Below, piece by piece: positions 46,585 to 57,914 of a stretch of 64,000 nt of DNA. The position numbers were made by a program, and so were the translations under genes. Numbering within the stretch: the first letter of the stretch is position 1; each line of letters opens with the position of its first letter. The notes beneath the pieces are model-generated. The model was given only the letters and a program-made list of their open reading frames with translations. It searched no databases and was not told the DNA's origin. Origin of the DNA: Otatea glauca (Eukaryota > Streptophyta > Magnoliopsida > Poales > Poaceae). The stretch spans positions 1-64,000 of the forward strand of contig JAYEVK010000084.1 in assembly GCA_036346275.1 (NCBI GenBank). Reading direction: 5' to 3'.

Positions 46585-47382
46585 TCACTCATCCAGCCAC
46601 CCTGGCTGAGGCTGATCCGGCGCATACACCGGCGGATGAGCGAGCATAGGAGCGAACCTATCCTGATGACCTACTGCTGGCTCCTCCGCAACAACAGGGT
46701 CTGCACTCTCCTCTGGCTCCCACTCTCGCTCCTCTGGATCCTCCTCGGACTCTCCAACTGGCTCCTGAACTCCGCGAGTCACGCGCTCCAACTCATCCTC
46801 GACCGCCTGTGGCCTCTCCCGGCCAAGAATCATCCCGATGGCTGAAGCACGAGTCACCTCAAGCTCCTGCTCTGCCACGCTGAGTGCCTCGTACACAGTC
46901 ACCAGCTCCTGAGTAGTATCTCTCATATGATCCTCCTGGGCAAGGGTGAAATCCGCAAGGTGTACCGCAGTGGCACACTCGTCCTCCACGATCCGTCGGC
47001 ATCGGCACGCTTGAACGTCTGGGTGAAGCCGGAACACTGAGTCGTGAAGCTCGTCGGCGTAGTCGCGGCAGACACGGCGAAGAGCAAGTCGAGCGACCTC
47101 CTGAATTGCAACCTCATACGAGAATCTTCTAGCGGAGATGTTGATTGGTCTGCTAGCTTCCTCGTTCTCCCGATCGTAGATAATCAGCTTGCAAATAAAT
47201 CCTCGGTGTACACCATTAACTGACCAGCTGCCTCCTCGGTAAAGCGGACGATAGAAGCCTCCCAGCGTCTGAAGAACTCTCCACAGCTCCATGGCGTAGC
47301 CACCAGCTGACTCCTCAAAGGTCGGAACGATCGGCATCTGCTTCACAAGAACTTTGAATAAGTTCTCCACCCGAAACGGCAA
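46585..47382 (-). CDS. Extra leader ORF between primer site and gag of Tekay-2, function unknown
   Basis: An uninterrupted 265-codon frame on the minus strand, starting at Met 47380-47382. It lies in the leader between the primer site (47534-47545) and gag (start near 46260). I recognise no named domain. Residues 1-60 hold MPFRVENLFKVLVKQMP and YAMELWRVLQTLGGFYRP. Residues about 55-115 alternate likely strands (GFICKLIIYDRE, RPINISARRFSYE) with a strong helix AIQEVARLALRRVCRDYADEL. This order is weakly reminiscent of a double-stranded RNA-binding fold, which is only a guess. The last third is acidic and Pro/Glu-rich. Its openness, in an element where gag and pol have breaks, argues for real coding use. 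I have an impression of related leader ORFs in other grass gypsy elements. Tekay-1 has no room for it (leader about 430 bp). Confidence 0.65.
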   Translation of the reverse strand: MPFRVENLFKVLVKQMPIVPTFEESAGGYAMELWRVLQTLGGFYRPLYRGGSWSVNGVHRGFICKLIIYDRENEEASRPINISARRFSYEVAIQEVARLALRRVCRDYADELHDSVFRLHPDVQACRCRRIVEDECATAVHLADFTLAQEDHMRDTTQELVTVYEALSVAEQELEVTRASAIGMILGRERPQAVEDELERVTRGVQEPVGESEEDPEEREWEPEESADPVVAEEPAVGHQDRFAPMLAHPPVYAPDQPQPGWLDE

Positions 47383-47533
47383 GTAAAACGGGTAAATTCA
47401 GCAAAGGCGAGAAGTAGAGAATGAGATGAGTCGAGAGTGTTTTATTAGTCAAATTTAAATTCTTCTTTAGAAAATAGTTTTGGACACACCCAAGACACCT
47501 CCATGCTACCTAGGGCCAAGACCTACAACAAGA

Positions 47534-47545
47534 CGCTCGATACCA
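47534..47545 (-). other. Primer binding site (tRNA-iMet) of Tekay-2, imperfect
   Basis: The minus strand reads TGGTATCGAGCG, against TGGTATCAGAGC in Tekay-1; the difference is at the CAG. It lies four bases from the LTR at 47550. Confidence 0.8.
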
Positions 47546-47549
47546 CCTC

Positions 47550-50500
47550 TGTAAGGACCGAATCCATCGATTCAACCCACCGTGTTTCTTGCACTAGTCC
47601 TGTGATCAACGCTAGTGCACACAAACTCAACATTGGTACATATCACATCATACTCAACGATAATAGAATAATAGTTCATTCATTGATATATCTAAAGGTA
47701 TGATCTTATGACCGACTTACATTATTAAGCCACACAGGCAAGACCGAAAATATAAACTAATAATTAGCAAATGGAAAGTAGAAAACGAGATAGCTCATCG
47801 TTCACCACGTGCAACCGACAAGGCTCGGACCCTAATGACTCGTGTCTTCTGGACTTCCTCTTCCAACACAGGTGTAGATTCTTCAACTGTTGATTATTGT
47901 TGTTTGGCAAGGGTGAGTACTTAAGCACTCAACAAGTTGTGCACAGAATGCAATTCTATGTATCTATATGCAAGGCTTATTCCAATGGATAGGCTATCAT
48001 GGCTATTTTGCAATAAGCAGCTTTTATGAACGAATACAGTAAATAGATTGTAAAGACTGTAAAACAAATATCAATAGTAAATAAATTCAGTATTTCTCAA
48101 GTAAACCAAGTTTCCAATCCTAAGTCAAATTCCATCTTCCATATGGCTTTCCGCCATCCCAACCAAGTTGTCCAATTAATTAAACTAACCCTTAACTGTA
48201 ATTCCCGAGCATTGCTCAATACCACGAGCACGGCTATCCGAATAGTTTCACACTCTGCAGAGGTTATGCACTTTACCCACGTGATACAACCAAACACCAC
48301 CAAGGCGAGTGATTATAACAAAGCTTTTACAATGCTCTGGCTTAACCGGATACTACCCGCTAAGGTTTCAACATCGGTGGGTCCGAAACCATAACCGGGG
48401 CCCCCTCTTGCGCCATGTGAATTACACCATAACTCGGGAACTCACACCGACCATGATAGTACCAAAATCAAGACATTGCAAATTACTCAGCTAGGCTGGC
48501 CCATACCAGACATGTGGTTGCATGATTGACTCAGGTCAAAGGCTTGCAAGGTTTAGTCCTTAGTGTGATCAAGGCAAGACATCCACATACCCTCGCCCAT
48601 CGGGCCCACCTTGGCATACTCGCCCTTGTCACTTGCCCCAATCTAAATTATTATCACCCGATTGATTACCAAGCACCACGTGCCATCAACAATTCAACAT
48701 CGTTGCGTGACATGACTCGCCACAACAACTCAATCTCATCGTGTGATCCCACATGACACACAAGTTCAAAACATTGTTCCATATTCCATTAATCAAGATT
48801 AATTATCAATGATTACGACACATGTGATGACGTGGCATGACTAAGCAACTAATGCGAACTAATCCTCCAATGTTGATTATAATTATTAACCAACTATATT
48901 TAACCAATCTAGGGTGACAATGGATCATGGCATACAATGACAAGGTAGGGTGTAGATCAATCTGTATATTAGCTAAACCCAATCTAATTTAAAACAATTG
49001 TATATTTGAAATATATGCAATAGGGTAAAACAAACATAGCAATTTTATAAACATGGGTTCAACATGATCAAAGCACAACTTGCCTTGGAATAGGTCCTGA
49101 TCTGTTCTCGAACTTGCTCTTGAGTTCTTTGGATCTTCCTCCAAGCGTCGCACAATTCAACGCCTACGCTGCATCAAGAAGAAAAGCAAATAAACACCAA
49201 AACAGAGAGCAATTGAACACCAAAATAAAAAAATTCACCATTAAATAGATCTCAATTTTACAAATTTTTAGAAATTGGAATCACTCAAATCGAAAGTTAA
49301 ATTGCAAAAGATATAGCCTTTTGAAGTTTGAAATAAATCTGAAATTGCTAAAATCAGAAAATCGGAATTAACAGATTTATTTTTATATCAAAAGCGATTA
49401 TTGCGTCATCATGACGTCAAGCAAGGCGTCACCTGGCTCGACCAATCGAGCACGACACGTGGCCTCGTGCATAGACACGGTGCACGGACCTCCTCCGTCT
49501 ACCGAACCCGGCAGATGACGCCTCGGTGCTGTGTTCGCCACGCGTTGCGGCCGATTGGTCACGGTGCCACCCCGCCGATCGCGCAACACGCGCGCGCGCA
49601 TCCACGGCTTGATCCGATCGAACGGACGCGCGGCCGAACGGCGACGCAAAGACGATCTCGACCGAAGGACCTAGATCGGACGGCCCAAACTTCGAACCGG
49701 CAATGGCTACGCGACGGCGAAGTTCTTACGGCAGCCAAGAAGAAGACCGGCAGCGTTTTGGCGCGATTCGCGAGATGACGTTGCGGATCGGTTTGGCGCA
49801 AAGAGGCGAATCCAAATTGGTTCCATCTGCGCGAAGAACGCCCCGCCGCCGTCGGAATCCCGCGAAACCCTCGGTGGCGCTTGCGTCAACCTCCGGCGAG
49901 CTCTAGCGACAAGGCGACGATGATTCTAGCGACGCTGAGCGGAGAAAACGAAGCGGCGCAGATGGTTCAACCTCGGGGCGGGGTCCGCGGCTTAAATAGC
50001 CCCACGACGGCCGTGTCCGAGGCGGTTCGTTCAGACGCGACGCGCATTGTCCGAAGTCCGTTCTGGCGACTAGTCCCGAGAAGACGAAGTCTCGATCGTC
50101 CACGCGTCGTGGAATGGACGGACACCTGCGCGCGTGACGTGGCGAAATCCGAACCCTCCACGCGACCCGATCCAACGGCTGAAGATCGCTAGGGTTTCTC
50201 CGTTTAAGAAAAAATACTCACCCTCCGATCAAGATCCGACGGATACGGCGATTCCATCTAGAAAACGGGCCGAACGGGCCGGCGGCGCGAAGCACTGGGC
50301 TGCACAGAAATGGGCCCCATGCGCACAGTACTTGGGCTCGGCCCGGTACTGTTCATGCCAATTTTAAAAGATTTCTCATTTAAAATAATTACATAAATTC
50401 ATTTTATTTATTTTAAGCGATAAAACTATTAGAAAAATCCAAGAAAAATCTCAAAAATACTTTGAGACATTCTGGACTTAAATAAAATATTTTTGGCAAA

Positions 50501-50668
50501 ACTTTATTTTAACTTTGCACAAATTTAAATAGATTTGAACAAAAGGTCAATAAACCTAAATTAAAATTAATTCAAATAAATCCAGAAAAATCCAAATAAA
50601 TTCCAGAAAATCATAAATGCACATTTAAGCAATAAAATAATATTTAAGCTAATTTTTGGGATGTTACA
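47550..50668 (-). repeat. 5' LTR of Tekay-2
   Basis: A 3119-bp LTR bounded by the primer site and by the duplication TAAAT at 50669-50673. It has a GC-rich block at 49420-50350 with a TATA-like site. Open frames in that block (for example on both strands at 49400-50190) are not consistent with the partner LTR and are rejected as genes. Confidence 0.95.
49991..50000 (-). promoter_or_regulatory. TATA-like box in Tekay-2 5' LTR
   Basis: The minus strand reads GCTATTTAAG in a GC-rich setting. It is conserved at the same place in the partner LTR (about 41124-41133) and in the Tekay-1 LTR. Probable promoter of the element. Confidence 0.5.
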
Positions 50669-50673
50669 TAAAT

Positions 50674-51780
50674 TGAGGACCTGTGAGAAGATTATATGGA
50701 AGAAGAGATCAATATTTTGGGATCTACCTTATTTGGAGTACCTAGAAGTTCACTACTGAATCGACATCATGCACATAGAAAATAATGTATATGATAGCTT
50801 GATTGGTCTCTTATAGAACATTAAGGGCAAAACAAAGGATGGCATCAACGCTTAGGTTGACTTGGTCGATATGGGCAGCAAACCTAAGTTAGCACCAAAA
50901 TAGAACGATAAAGGCTGAACACACTGCGAACCGGCTTGTTACACTCTATCCAAGGCTAAGAGAACTGAATTGTGCTAGTGCTTGTATGGTGTTAAAACTC
51001 CGTCTGGTTACTCCTCCAACATGAAGAGACTTATTTCGATGCATGAATTGAAATTAACTAGCATGAAGTCCAATGATTGTCACGTGCTGATGAGACAGAT
51101 GCTCCCTATCGTAATTAGGAGTATTTTGCCAATAAAGGTCCAAGAGACAATCACAAGGCTGTGTTATTTGTTTAACACAATTGCTCAGAAGGTCATTGAT
51201 CCTGAGGGACTAGATGCTCTGTAGGGAAAGGTGGTGATGACTCCATATAATCTTAAGATGTATTTCCCTTCATATTTCAATATCATGGTCCATCTCGTTG
51301 TTCACCTTGCGAGAGAGATAAAGATGTGCACGCTAGTGTTCCTACATAGCATGTACCCATTCGAGTGATACATGGGAATTCTCAAATCCTACGTACAAAA
51401 TCTATCTCGGCCGGAGGGTAGCATTATCGAAGGTTATGCAACCGAAGAGGTCGTCGAATTCTACATCGATTACATGCCTTAGGCCAAACCGATAGGTGTG
51501 CCTCGATCTCGCCATGAGGGGAGGCTCTAGGTTATCGGGACCATCGAAAGGAAAGCAATCACGCCTGATCCGATTGCATTTATTCAAGCACGTTTCATGG
51601 TTTTGCATCACATGGTTGTAGTGCCCCTGTATATCGACGAGCACAAGAATTGGCTATGGCAAGAAAACCTGGCGCGACAGGAGTCTTGGACCACGAGATA
51701 GCACAACCTTCAGTTCAACAAATGTGAAAGACCATGTGGAAGTCTATCCTTGGTGGTGATTAGTTATTGACTACGTTTAA
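50674..51780 (+). pseudogene. CACTA TNP2-type transposase, C-terminal part (DUF4218-like)
   Basis: It resumes after the TAAAT duplication with KRSIFWDLPYLEYLEVHY and the conserved IDIMHIENNVYDSLIGLL, which aligns with the usual DVMHVEKNV motif (50700-50820). After a degraded stretch, 50982-51224 gives GVKTPSGYSSNMKRLISMHE, TSMKSNDCHVLMRQMLPI and ITRLCYLFNTIAQKVIDP. Then a stop, MYFPSYFNIMVHLVVHLAREI, a further stop and RPEGSIIEGYATEEVVEFYI (to about 51480). Match quality falls off near 51700. The order and spacing fit the family; stops make it a pseudogene. Confidence 0.85.
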
Positions 51781-51798
51781 GCATGAGGTGCTTAAGTT

Positions 51799-53336
51799 TG
51801 AGTTTGTTTTGAGCTCTATTTTGAATTTGAAGTAATTTGAGCTCTGTTTGGAATTTGCGGTGCTACTAACCATGTGGAAGCAGTAGCACCGGACCAGCGG
51901 TACTACCGGCCCTGGGGACAGTAGCATCGGGCTTCGGTACTACCGTCCCTAGGGGCGGTGTGAATTTTCCAGACAATGCCTTGGATGGGTTTTGAGGAAG
52001 TGTGGTACTACCGGCCATGTGGGAGCAGTAGCACCGGATGTGCGGTGCTACTAGCCCCAGATGGCGGTAGTATTGACTTTATGAGCAAAGTTGCGATTAA
52101 ATTATGATTTTGTGATATTTATTGCATATCAATTTAGACATTGCTATGTGATGGGTTTTCCTTGTTTTGATGGTCGCAGGATGATGGTGCTAGGTCATGG
52201 TGAGGTGGAGGATGACTGGGACTAGGTGAGGTGAGCCGGAGGTCTAGACGGTTGAGGATCGTTGGAAGATGATTGGAGACGGAGTCGCTGTGAGCCTGAA
52301 AGACAAGGAATGGTTAAGATGCTAACTTGGAGCTACTTGGATCAAGGAGGGCCGTTGGATCGCGGTCTAGGTGATAGAGTAGTGGGTCTAGTTTGTAGGC
52401 TTTGAAAAGCGTGCAAAATCGAGTATGTATGTGGGTTTCGGGTTAGCCCATGTATGAGTGAGTGAGTCACTCCTAGCCCTTGATGGTGATCCTTAGGGTT
52501 GAAGGAACTCATCCAAGGGTGGAGGATGACTCAAGAGTAGTATAAATAGAGGGGTAGGGGTAGCTCTCCCCTCTTGAAGGTTTTGATGTTTTTGTGCTCC
52601 CCTCTTTAGCATTTAAATTCCGCACTTACTCTCTTGCAATTTACTTTCTGCACATTTGGATTTGACTCCCCTCCTTCTAAATGCTTGTGCTTCTTGTGCC
52701 GATGATATATGATTGATGGATGAATCTTCTTCAGATCATATCTTAATTATCTAAGCAAACTTTGTGTGTTCTTTACAAGAAACCGATCTTTTGTTCTTAA
52801 GAGAATCATTCTTGGAAGATCATGTTTGTGTGGCTCTTGTCTTGAGTTCTTGCTTGCTATGACATGTGGGAGATTATTTAAGATCGACTTGATCATCAAA
52901 ACCCCACGAGTAAGCCAAAGATCAAGATTTTGGTTTTTGCTCTTACTTGGTGCACTCTTCCTTCGATTTGAAAAAGGTCGAAACTTTGACATCAATCCCT
53001 TGGATTGAAGGTTGGAATAGGTTCCTGGCCTCCATACGAAGGTGCATACCAATTTTCATGAGTTTTGGTGTAGCCGATCAAAAGTTTGATCAATTTTTAT
53101 TTTGAGTTTGTGGCTGTTCTTGCTCTGTTCATCTAGGCTCGGTACTACCGCCCATCTAAGCATTAGCACCGCCTATCCGGTAGTACCAGCCCTGCTGTGG
53201 TAGTACCAGCCAGAACAGTCTCTTCTGGTTTTGTTTGGTTGCCTTGAGTGAGGTTTTGGTTGAATCCTTTTTGAGCGAGGTAATAAATTTATTTTTGGAT
53301 CATTCACCCTCCTCTGATCGTCATTCCGGTACTTCA
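51799..53336 (+). repeat. 5' LTR of the plus-strand Sirevirus
   Basis: The right border is fixed by the primer site at 53338. The left border is inferred from the start TGAGTTTG, which resembles TGAGTTCC after the polypurine tract at 62756. It contains palindromic CGGTACTACCG/CACCGGA motifs at 51885-52075 and 53135-53215, and a TATA box at 52541. The middle part (52440-52800) matches the 3' LTR at 63390-64000 imperfectly. Confidence 0.7.
52541..52550 (+). promoter_or_regulatory. TATA box in plus-strand Sirevirus 5' LTR
   Basis: TATAAATAGA followed by GGGG. The same box occurs in the 3' LTR (CTATAAATAG at 63487-63496) at the matching place, so it is the likely core promoter of the element. 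Confidence 0.7.
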
Positions 53337-53337
53337 A

Positions 53338-53351
53338 TTGGCATCAGAGCC
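53338..53351 (+). other. Primer binding site of the plus-strand Sirevirus
   Basis: TTGGCATCAGAGCC differs by one base from the usual TGGTATCAGAGC complement of tRNA-iMet. It follows directly on the LTR end ACTTCA at 53336. Confidence 0.8.
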
Positions 53352-53429
53352 CGATTTTACTCTTCCATAGATCTTGATTGGTCTCTAGAGCCATAGTGAT
53401 GGACAAGTATTGCACCAAGCCTTTTATTT

Positions 53430-55843
53430 TTTTGGAGTTGATTTTCCCTTCCGTAAGTCAAGAATGGAGTCGTACATCATTGCCCAGGGTTTCCTGATTT
53501 GGTAGAAGATGAAGCTCCCGTATGAGGTTTCGCCGATGAAAATGTCACGGCCAGCAATATGGCTGACGTTGAGGTGAATGTTAAGGCAAGGAACATCCTC
53601 ATACAGAGCGTTAGCCGCAATGAGTATGACAAGATCTCTCACCTATGATTTTCTCATCAGATCTGGGTGACCCTCGATGCTTACCATTAGGGCACCACCC
53701 AAATCAAGACGATGAGACAAGACCAATACAAGCGTGACTACAACAAATTTGAATAGCACGCTGGTGAGACCCTTGATGAGTGCTTTGATTGTTTTACAAG
53801 GATTTTGTGCGATCTCCTTACAGTTGGTTGCACATACTCTGACTCAGAGAATGCTCGACACTTCTTAACCGCACTTGATCTTCAAGTTTGGGAGATGAAG
53901 GTGACCACCATCAAGGACACCATAGACTTATCGACCTTGACTCTTGACGGGTTCTATTCCCGACTCAAGACTCATGAGATTGACATCGTCTCTCATAAGA
54001 TGAAGTCGCAATCGATGGTCTTGGTCACCGATCCTATTGGATTCTCTTCTAATACTTCAGTTGGTTTCTCTTTTCGCCCTTTGCAAGCTAAGCGATGAAC
54101 AGCTGAAAAAATTTCAAGAAAGTGAGCTTGCTCTTTTAGCTCACAAATTTTCTTACGCCTACAAGAGGGTGAGGGAGAGGAAGAGAGGTGGCATGATCAC
54201 CTACTTCGAATGTGTTGGCCCCAACCACATTCGGGCAAACTGTCCCAAGCTGGAGAAAGGCAAGAATGACTCCGGCGATACGGGAAAGAACGACGACACC
54301 AATAAGAACCGCAACAAGAAGCATCCAATTCATAACCCAGCGCGTGAGAAGAAGTACCGCAACTTCTCGAAGAACAAGAAGCTCTTCCACCACATCCTCG
54401 CTACACTCGACGATATCAGCCTCTCTGACACTGAGACCTGAAGCGACGAGGGCCAGGATGATCTGCAAGAGAAGAACAAAGGCGGCGATGACTTCACCGG
54501 GATGTGTTTCATGGCGGACGCCAACAGCATCAGCAACTCCAAGCTCTACAACGACTCGGACGAGGTACCCTCCTATGATCAGCTCAATAAAGCTTTCTGT
54601 AAGCTAGGAAAATTTCATGCTAGAGCTAAAGCTAGGTGTACAGAGCTACAGAAGGAAGTAGGTACCTTGACTCAAGAGTTAGCTTCATTTAGATCTTGTT
54701 CCTCTCGAGCTTCTGATGACTATACTCTTTGCGATGCTTTGCTTGTGGAGCTTGAGAACCTAAGGACTATGCATGATAGTGTGCTTATTGAGATGAAGAT
54801 GTTAGGTTGAAGAATGCTAGCACTAGTTCTGTTGACACTATTCTTGTAGATGCTAGTTTTCTTCATGCTTACTCTAGCACATCTTGTGAAAACTTCCCTA
54901 AACTATTGTCTGAAATTAATGTCATGAGCACTCACCTTAGGAAGTTGTCTACTAGAAATAATGAACTTGAATTGCATGCTTCAAAGGACTCAGTCAACTC
55001 ATGTGAGGGTAGTAGGCAACTAAAACTTGACAATGAATCATTAAATATCAAGTGTGTTGAACTTGCTAAGGACTTACTAGTTAAGTCACAAGAAAGTTGC
55101 TTGCGATGTGCTGAGATTGAGGGGATTTGGATAAAATCCAAGTTGAACTTAGGAAGAAGCTAGAGGCTCAAACCCTTAGGATTAGAAATGCCCCGTGTGT
55201 ATCTTGTGAGGCCCTCAAGATTGAGGCAACCGTGCTGAGGGAGAAAATGCACGTGCTAGTAGTTCTTCGCTATCTGGATCTTCTTCATCTTCTCTCCCTT
55301 GTTCTTCCTATGCCTCTCTTCCAGGAGTGTGAGTACCTCATAAGCACTCTTGAGAAGTTTGTAGGAGGCAAGAAGAAGTTCAATCTCATCCTAGACCAGT
55401 CTAAGATTAATAAATTCAATCAAAGTTTAGGATTTGACTACTTAGAACACGCTCGGGCTCATCTTCCCACCATTGTGCGTGGCTCCAAGAGTGGAGAGAT
55501 CGTGGTAGCTCCCAGGATGAGCACCACTGTGTTTAAGTCTACTGGGGTTGTCCATGGGATCTCTAACCAGAAGGTTGCTTCTCGTATTGCTTCTACCTCT
55601 AGCAAGGTGAAGTATTCATGCACCTTTTGTCAAAAGGATGGTCACCTAGCAGATTTCTGCTTCAGGTGTGCCAAGATCATGAGGTGCGAGCGTGTTCGTG
55701 CCCTTAGGAGTATTCAGGGTCATCCCCATACTTTGAGTGCTCCTAAAGCACACTCTGCTGCGAGACAGGATAGAGAGTCGTCTGTTTTTGGACAGCATTC
55801 AGGACTCGGATTTCATGCTTTTCAGTCGAGTTTTCGTCCTTGA
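53430..55843 (+). pseudogene. gag: Sirevirus (plus) gag
   Basis: The first part (53430-54110) translates in shifting frames with VEVNVKARNILIQSVSRNEY, MRQDQYKRDYNKFE and DLLTVGCTYSDSENARHFL, a copia gag core with stops. A frame at 54037-54441 carries a knuckle-like YFECVGPNHIRANCPK, in which the first Cys is Tyr. A stop at 54439-54441 follows. 54502-54810 and 54807-55163 give long Leu/Ser/Glu-rich helical stretches (coiled-coil like), as in the extended gag of Sireviruses. 55127-55843 ends with a second CCHC-like knuckle CTFCQKDGHLADFC (about 55619-55660). Not functional as read. Confidence 0.8.
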
Positions 55844-56185
55844 GCTGCTCATGGTCAGTCTCTCCGCCGTCCTTTTGATATGCCTCGTATTTCTTCTCGA
55901 GCTAGATATCAGCGGCGTGAGGTGTTTCCTGGTAGGAGATTTGGGCAGCCTCAGCTGGGATGGTTCGGCCTTTACACGACAGCGGGCCAACCCAGTACTA
56001 GCTCCCAGATCTTCTGCTAGCACTGCTTCTGGTCTTGTGAGAGTGGAGCATCATAAAGATGCTAGAATCCAATCTTTTACTTCTGTGGTTGGCACATCGA
56101 GGAGTCGTGTGATTTAGTATTGGGTGCCCAGATCTATTTTTGTTTATCCCAGTACTGAGTCATCTCTATCTCTCTTTCATTGATA

Positions 56186-56388
56186 CAGGTCCGTAGGATG
56201 GGGAAGGGAGAGGTTTGGATTGTTGACTCCAGTTGTTCTCATCATATAACCAGAGACTCTAGATGGTTCTCTTCCCTAGTCCGAGCTCCTGGTGATGAGT
56301 TGATCACTTTTGAGGATGCTTCGTCAGGCAGAGTCATAGCTAAAGGTACCATTTGCTTTAATGACAGTTTTATTCTTAAAGATGTTGC
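56186..56388 (+). pseudogene. pr: Sirevirus (plus) protease, first part
   Basis: GEVWIVDSSCSHHITRDSRW (about 56204-56263) is the copia protease start; the active site is DSS rather than DSG. It continues through DELITFEDASSGRVIAKGTI and FILKDVAV, where it is cut by the BARE-like solo LTR after the duplication GTTGC. It resumes at 57915. 55844-56185 is a degraded linker. Confidence 0.82.
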
Positions 56389-57914
56389 TGTTGGAAATAT
56401 GCCCAAGAGACCAATCATGAATATAATTATCATGTATTTATGCTTATGTTGTTCATTTAATAGTCTCATATTATAGATCATCAAGTATGTGACTTGATCG
56501 TGAAATTCTGTAATTTGATTATGACATTATTATAAATTGTCCCTTGTTTATTTATTGGGTGGGACACCAATAAATTTTATTCAAAACAAGCATATGAATT
56601 GATTGATAATCACGTTTCATAGATTATGGGTATTTGATACCATTCAGTCATGTGAATACATGTAAGTGTATATGCTATTGGACTGACTCGCTTGTGAAAC
56701 ACCTTTTGAGGTTTTGATTAGTGTCATAAGTTGTTTCATACAATGATAATGATTGATCCTTACACATGAGATCAACACAGTTTCCTACATGAGGATGGTA
56801 TGCTTTGATGTTGTCTAACATTGTCCGTAACTGGGTAACCATAAGGACAACACTCGGGTATACCTTGAATCATGAAGAGGGAAGTGCATGATCAAGATGG
56901 AATTTGTCCTACTCATACTGAGGGAATGATATCAATAGGCCACTCCATGAAATATACTAAAGAATGTGCATGACCATGCCTGAACGATTAAAGTTGTTAA
57001 TCGATCGATCTTGTTAGTCTACTTCAGATAATTGAGAAAATCGGTTTAACAGTGCAAGGATGGCAGACCTCAACCTTGAGTTAAACCATGATATCAAAGT
57101 GATAAAGGGACCGACATGTATTCATTAAAGGTTTATCGGATAAATGACATTCATGCAATTTTGGTAGTTGTAATGTTCTGCTAGGAGCCGCTTGCGACTA
57201 ATGAATCGAAAAAGAGTTTTTTGATTTATTTCCAACATAGCATGAACCTGAAGGGTCATACACTAGAATAGGCTTAAGATAGATTAATGAAATCTTCTCT
57301 CGTGACATACATGTCAATGCGATTGAATATGATATCTGGTTATTCACAAAAGTAGTTATGAATCTGCGTGCAAAAATATGATATTTTGCGCAGGAAAATA
57401 CTGTAGCAGTCCTTAATGTACTGTAGAAACGTTGAATCACTGGAGCATGTCGGCAGCGCTGTAGCACCCGACCTGCTACAGTGCCAGGTACCCCCGGCAA
57501 TGTAGCACCGCCAACCACAGTGATTCGGCTATATATTGTGCCTCCAGGATGAGAAACATAAAAGAAGGTGAAAAAGTTTCACCTGAACCAGAAAAGGTCA
57601 CAAGAGCCGTATTGCGCGGTACTAGCATACCGACATACGGTGTCATCCACCTGTCTGTGTGGATACCTGAAGGTCGTGGCTGCTACTGTCACGAAGATCC
57701 AACATATCCATTTCCACTGCTACATCCAGGCGTTGAAGCTGTGAGCTTCGCGGAGAGCTTCTACAAAAAAACTTTGTATTTGCACTCTCAGGACCATGGT
57801 ACGCATTTATTGCATTTGGTATTTTCTAAATCTTGGTTCTAATGTGTGTGATCGGTTCGGAAAGGGAATAAAATTTTGAAATTTACTAGGTATTTCCACC
57901 CCGATTTCCCAATA
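56389..57914 (+). repeat. BARE/Angela-like copia solo LTR
   Basis: A 1526-bp insertion flanked by a perfect 5-bp duplication GTTGC (56384-56388 and 57915-57919). It starts TGTTGGAAATATGCCC, the characteristic start of BARE-1/Angela/WIS LTRs of grasses. It ends CCAATA, one base from the usual CCAACA. No gag or pol is attached, so it is a solo LTR. A TATATATT box lies near 57530-57537. It has short CTGTAG/CTACAG inverted repeats at 57400-57490. Small open frames inside it are not genes. Confidence 0.88.

Larger units (their letters stand above)
38684..50668 (-). mobile_element. Tekay/Del-type chromovirus (Tekay-2), complete, with extra leader ORF
   Basis: Perfect 5-bp target duplication TAAAT (38679-38683 and 50669-50673). 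LTRs of 3116 and 3119 bp start TGTAAGGACC and end ATGTTACA on the plus strand. A tRNA-iMet primer site is at 47534-47545, with a polypurine tract beside 41799. Internal minus-strand order is leader ORF, gag, protease, reverse transcriptase, RNase H, integrase with chromodomain-like tail. Coding regions are much better preserved than in Tekay-1, and the LTRs are nearly alike. This is the youngest-looking autonomous-type element in the window. It splits the CACTA transposase gene. Confidence 0.95.
36642..51798 (+). mobile_element. CACTA (En/Spm) DNA transposon remnant, interrupted by Tekay-2
   Basis: Two flanking blocks, 37312-38683 and 50674-51780, together encode a TNP2-type transposase on the plus strand. 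They are separated only by the complete retroelement Tekay-2 and its TAAAT duplication. I do not see CACTA terminal repeats: the left side meets a Sirevirus LTR breakpoint at 36641/36642, and the right side is entered by a plus-strand Sirevirus near 51799. The element is old, with many stops. Confidence 0.8.

Noticed and set aside
47503..47703. Short open frame across the primer site and LTR border
   Set aside because: It crosses the LTR boundary, is antisense to the element, and has no similarity.
57549..57842. A 97-codon open frame inside the BARE-like LTR
   Set aside because: It lies wholly within an LTR and has no domain; probably chance.
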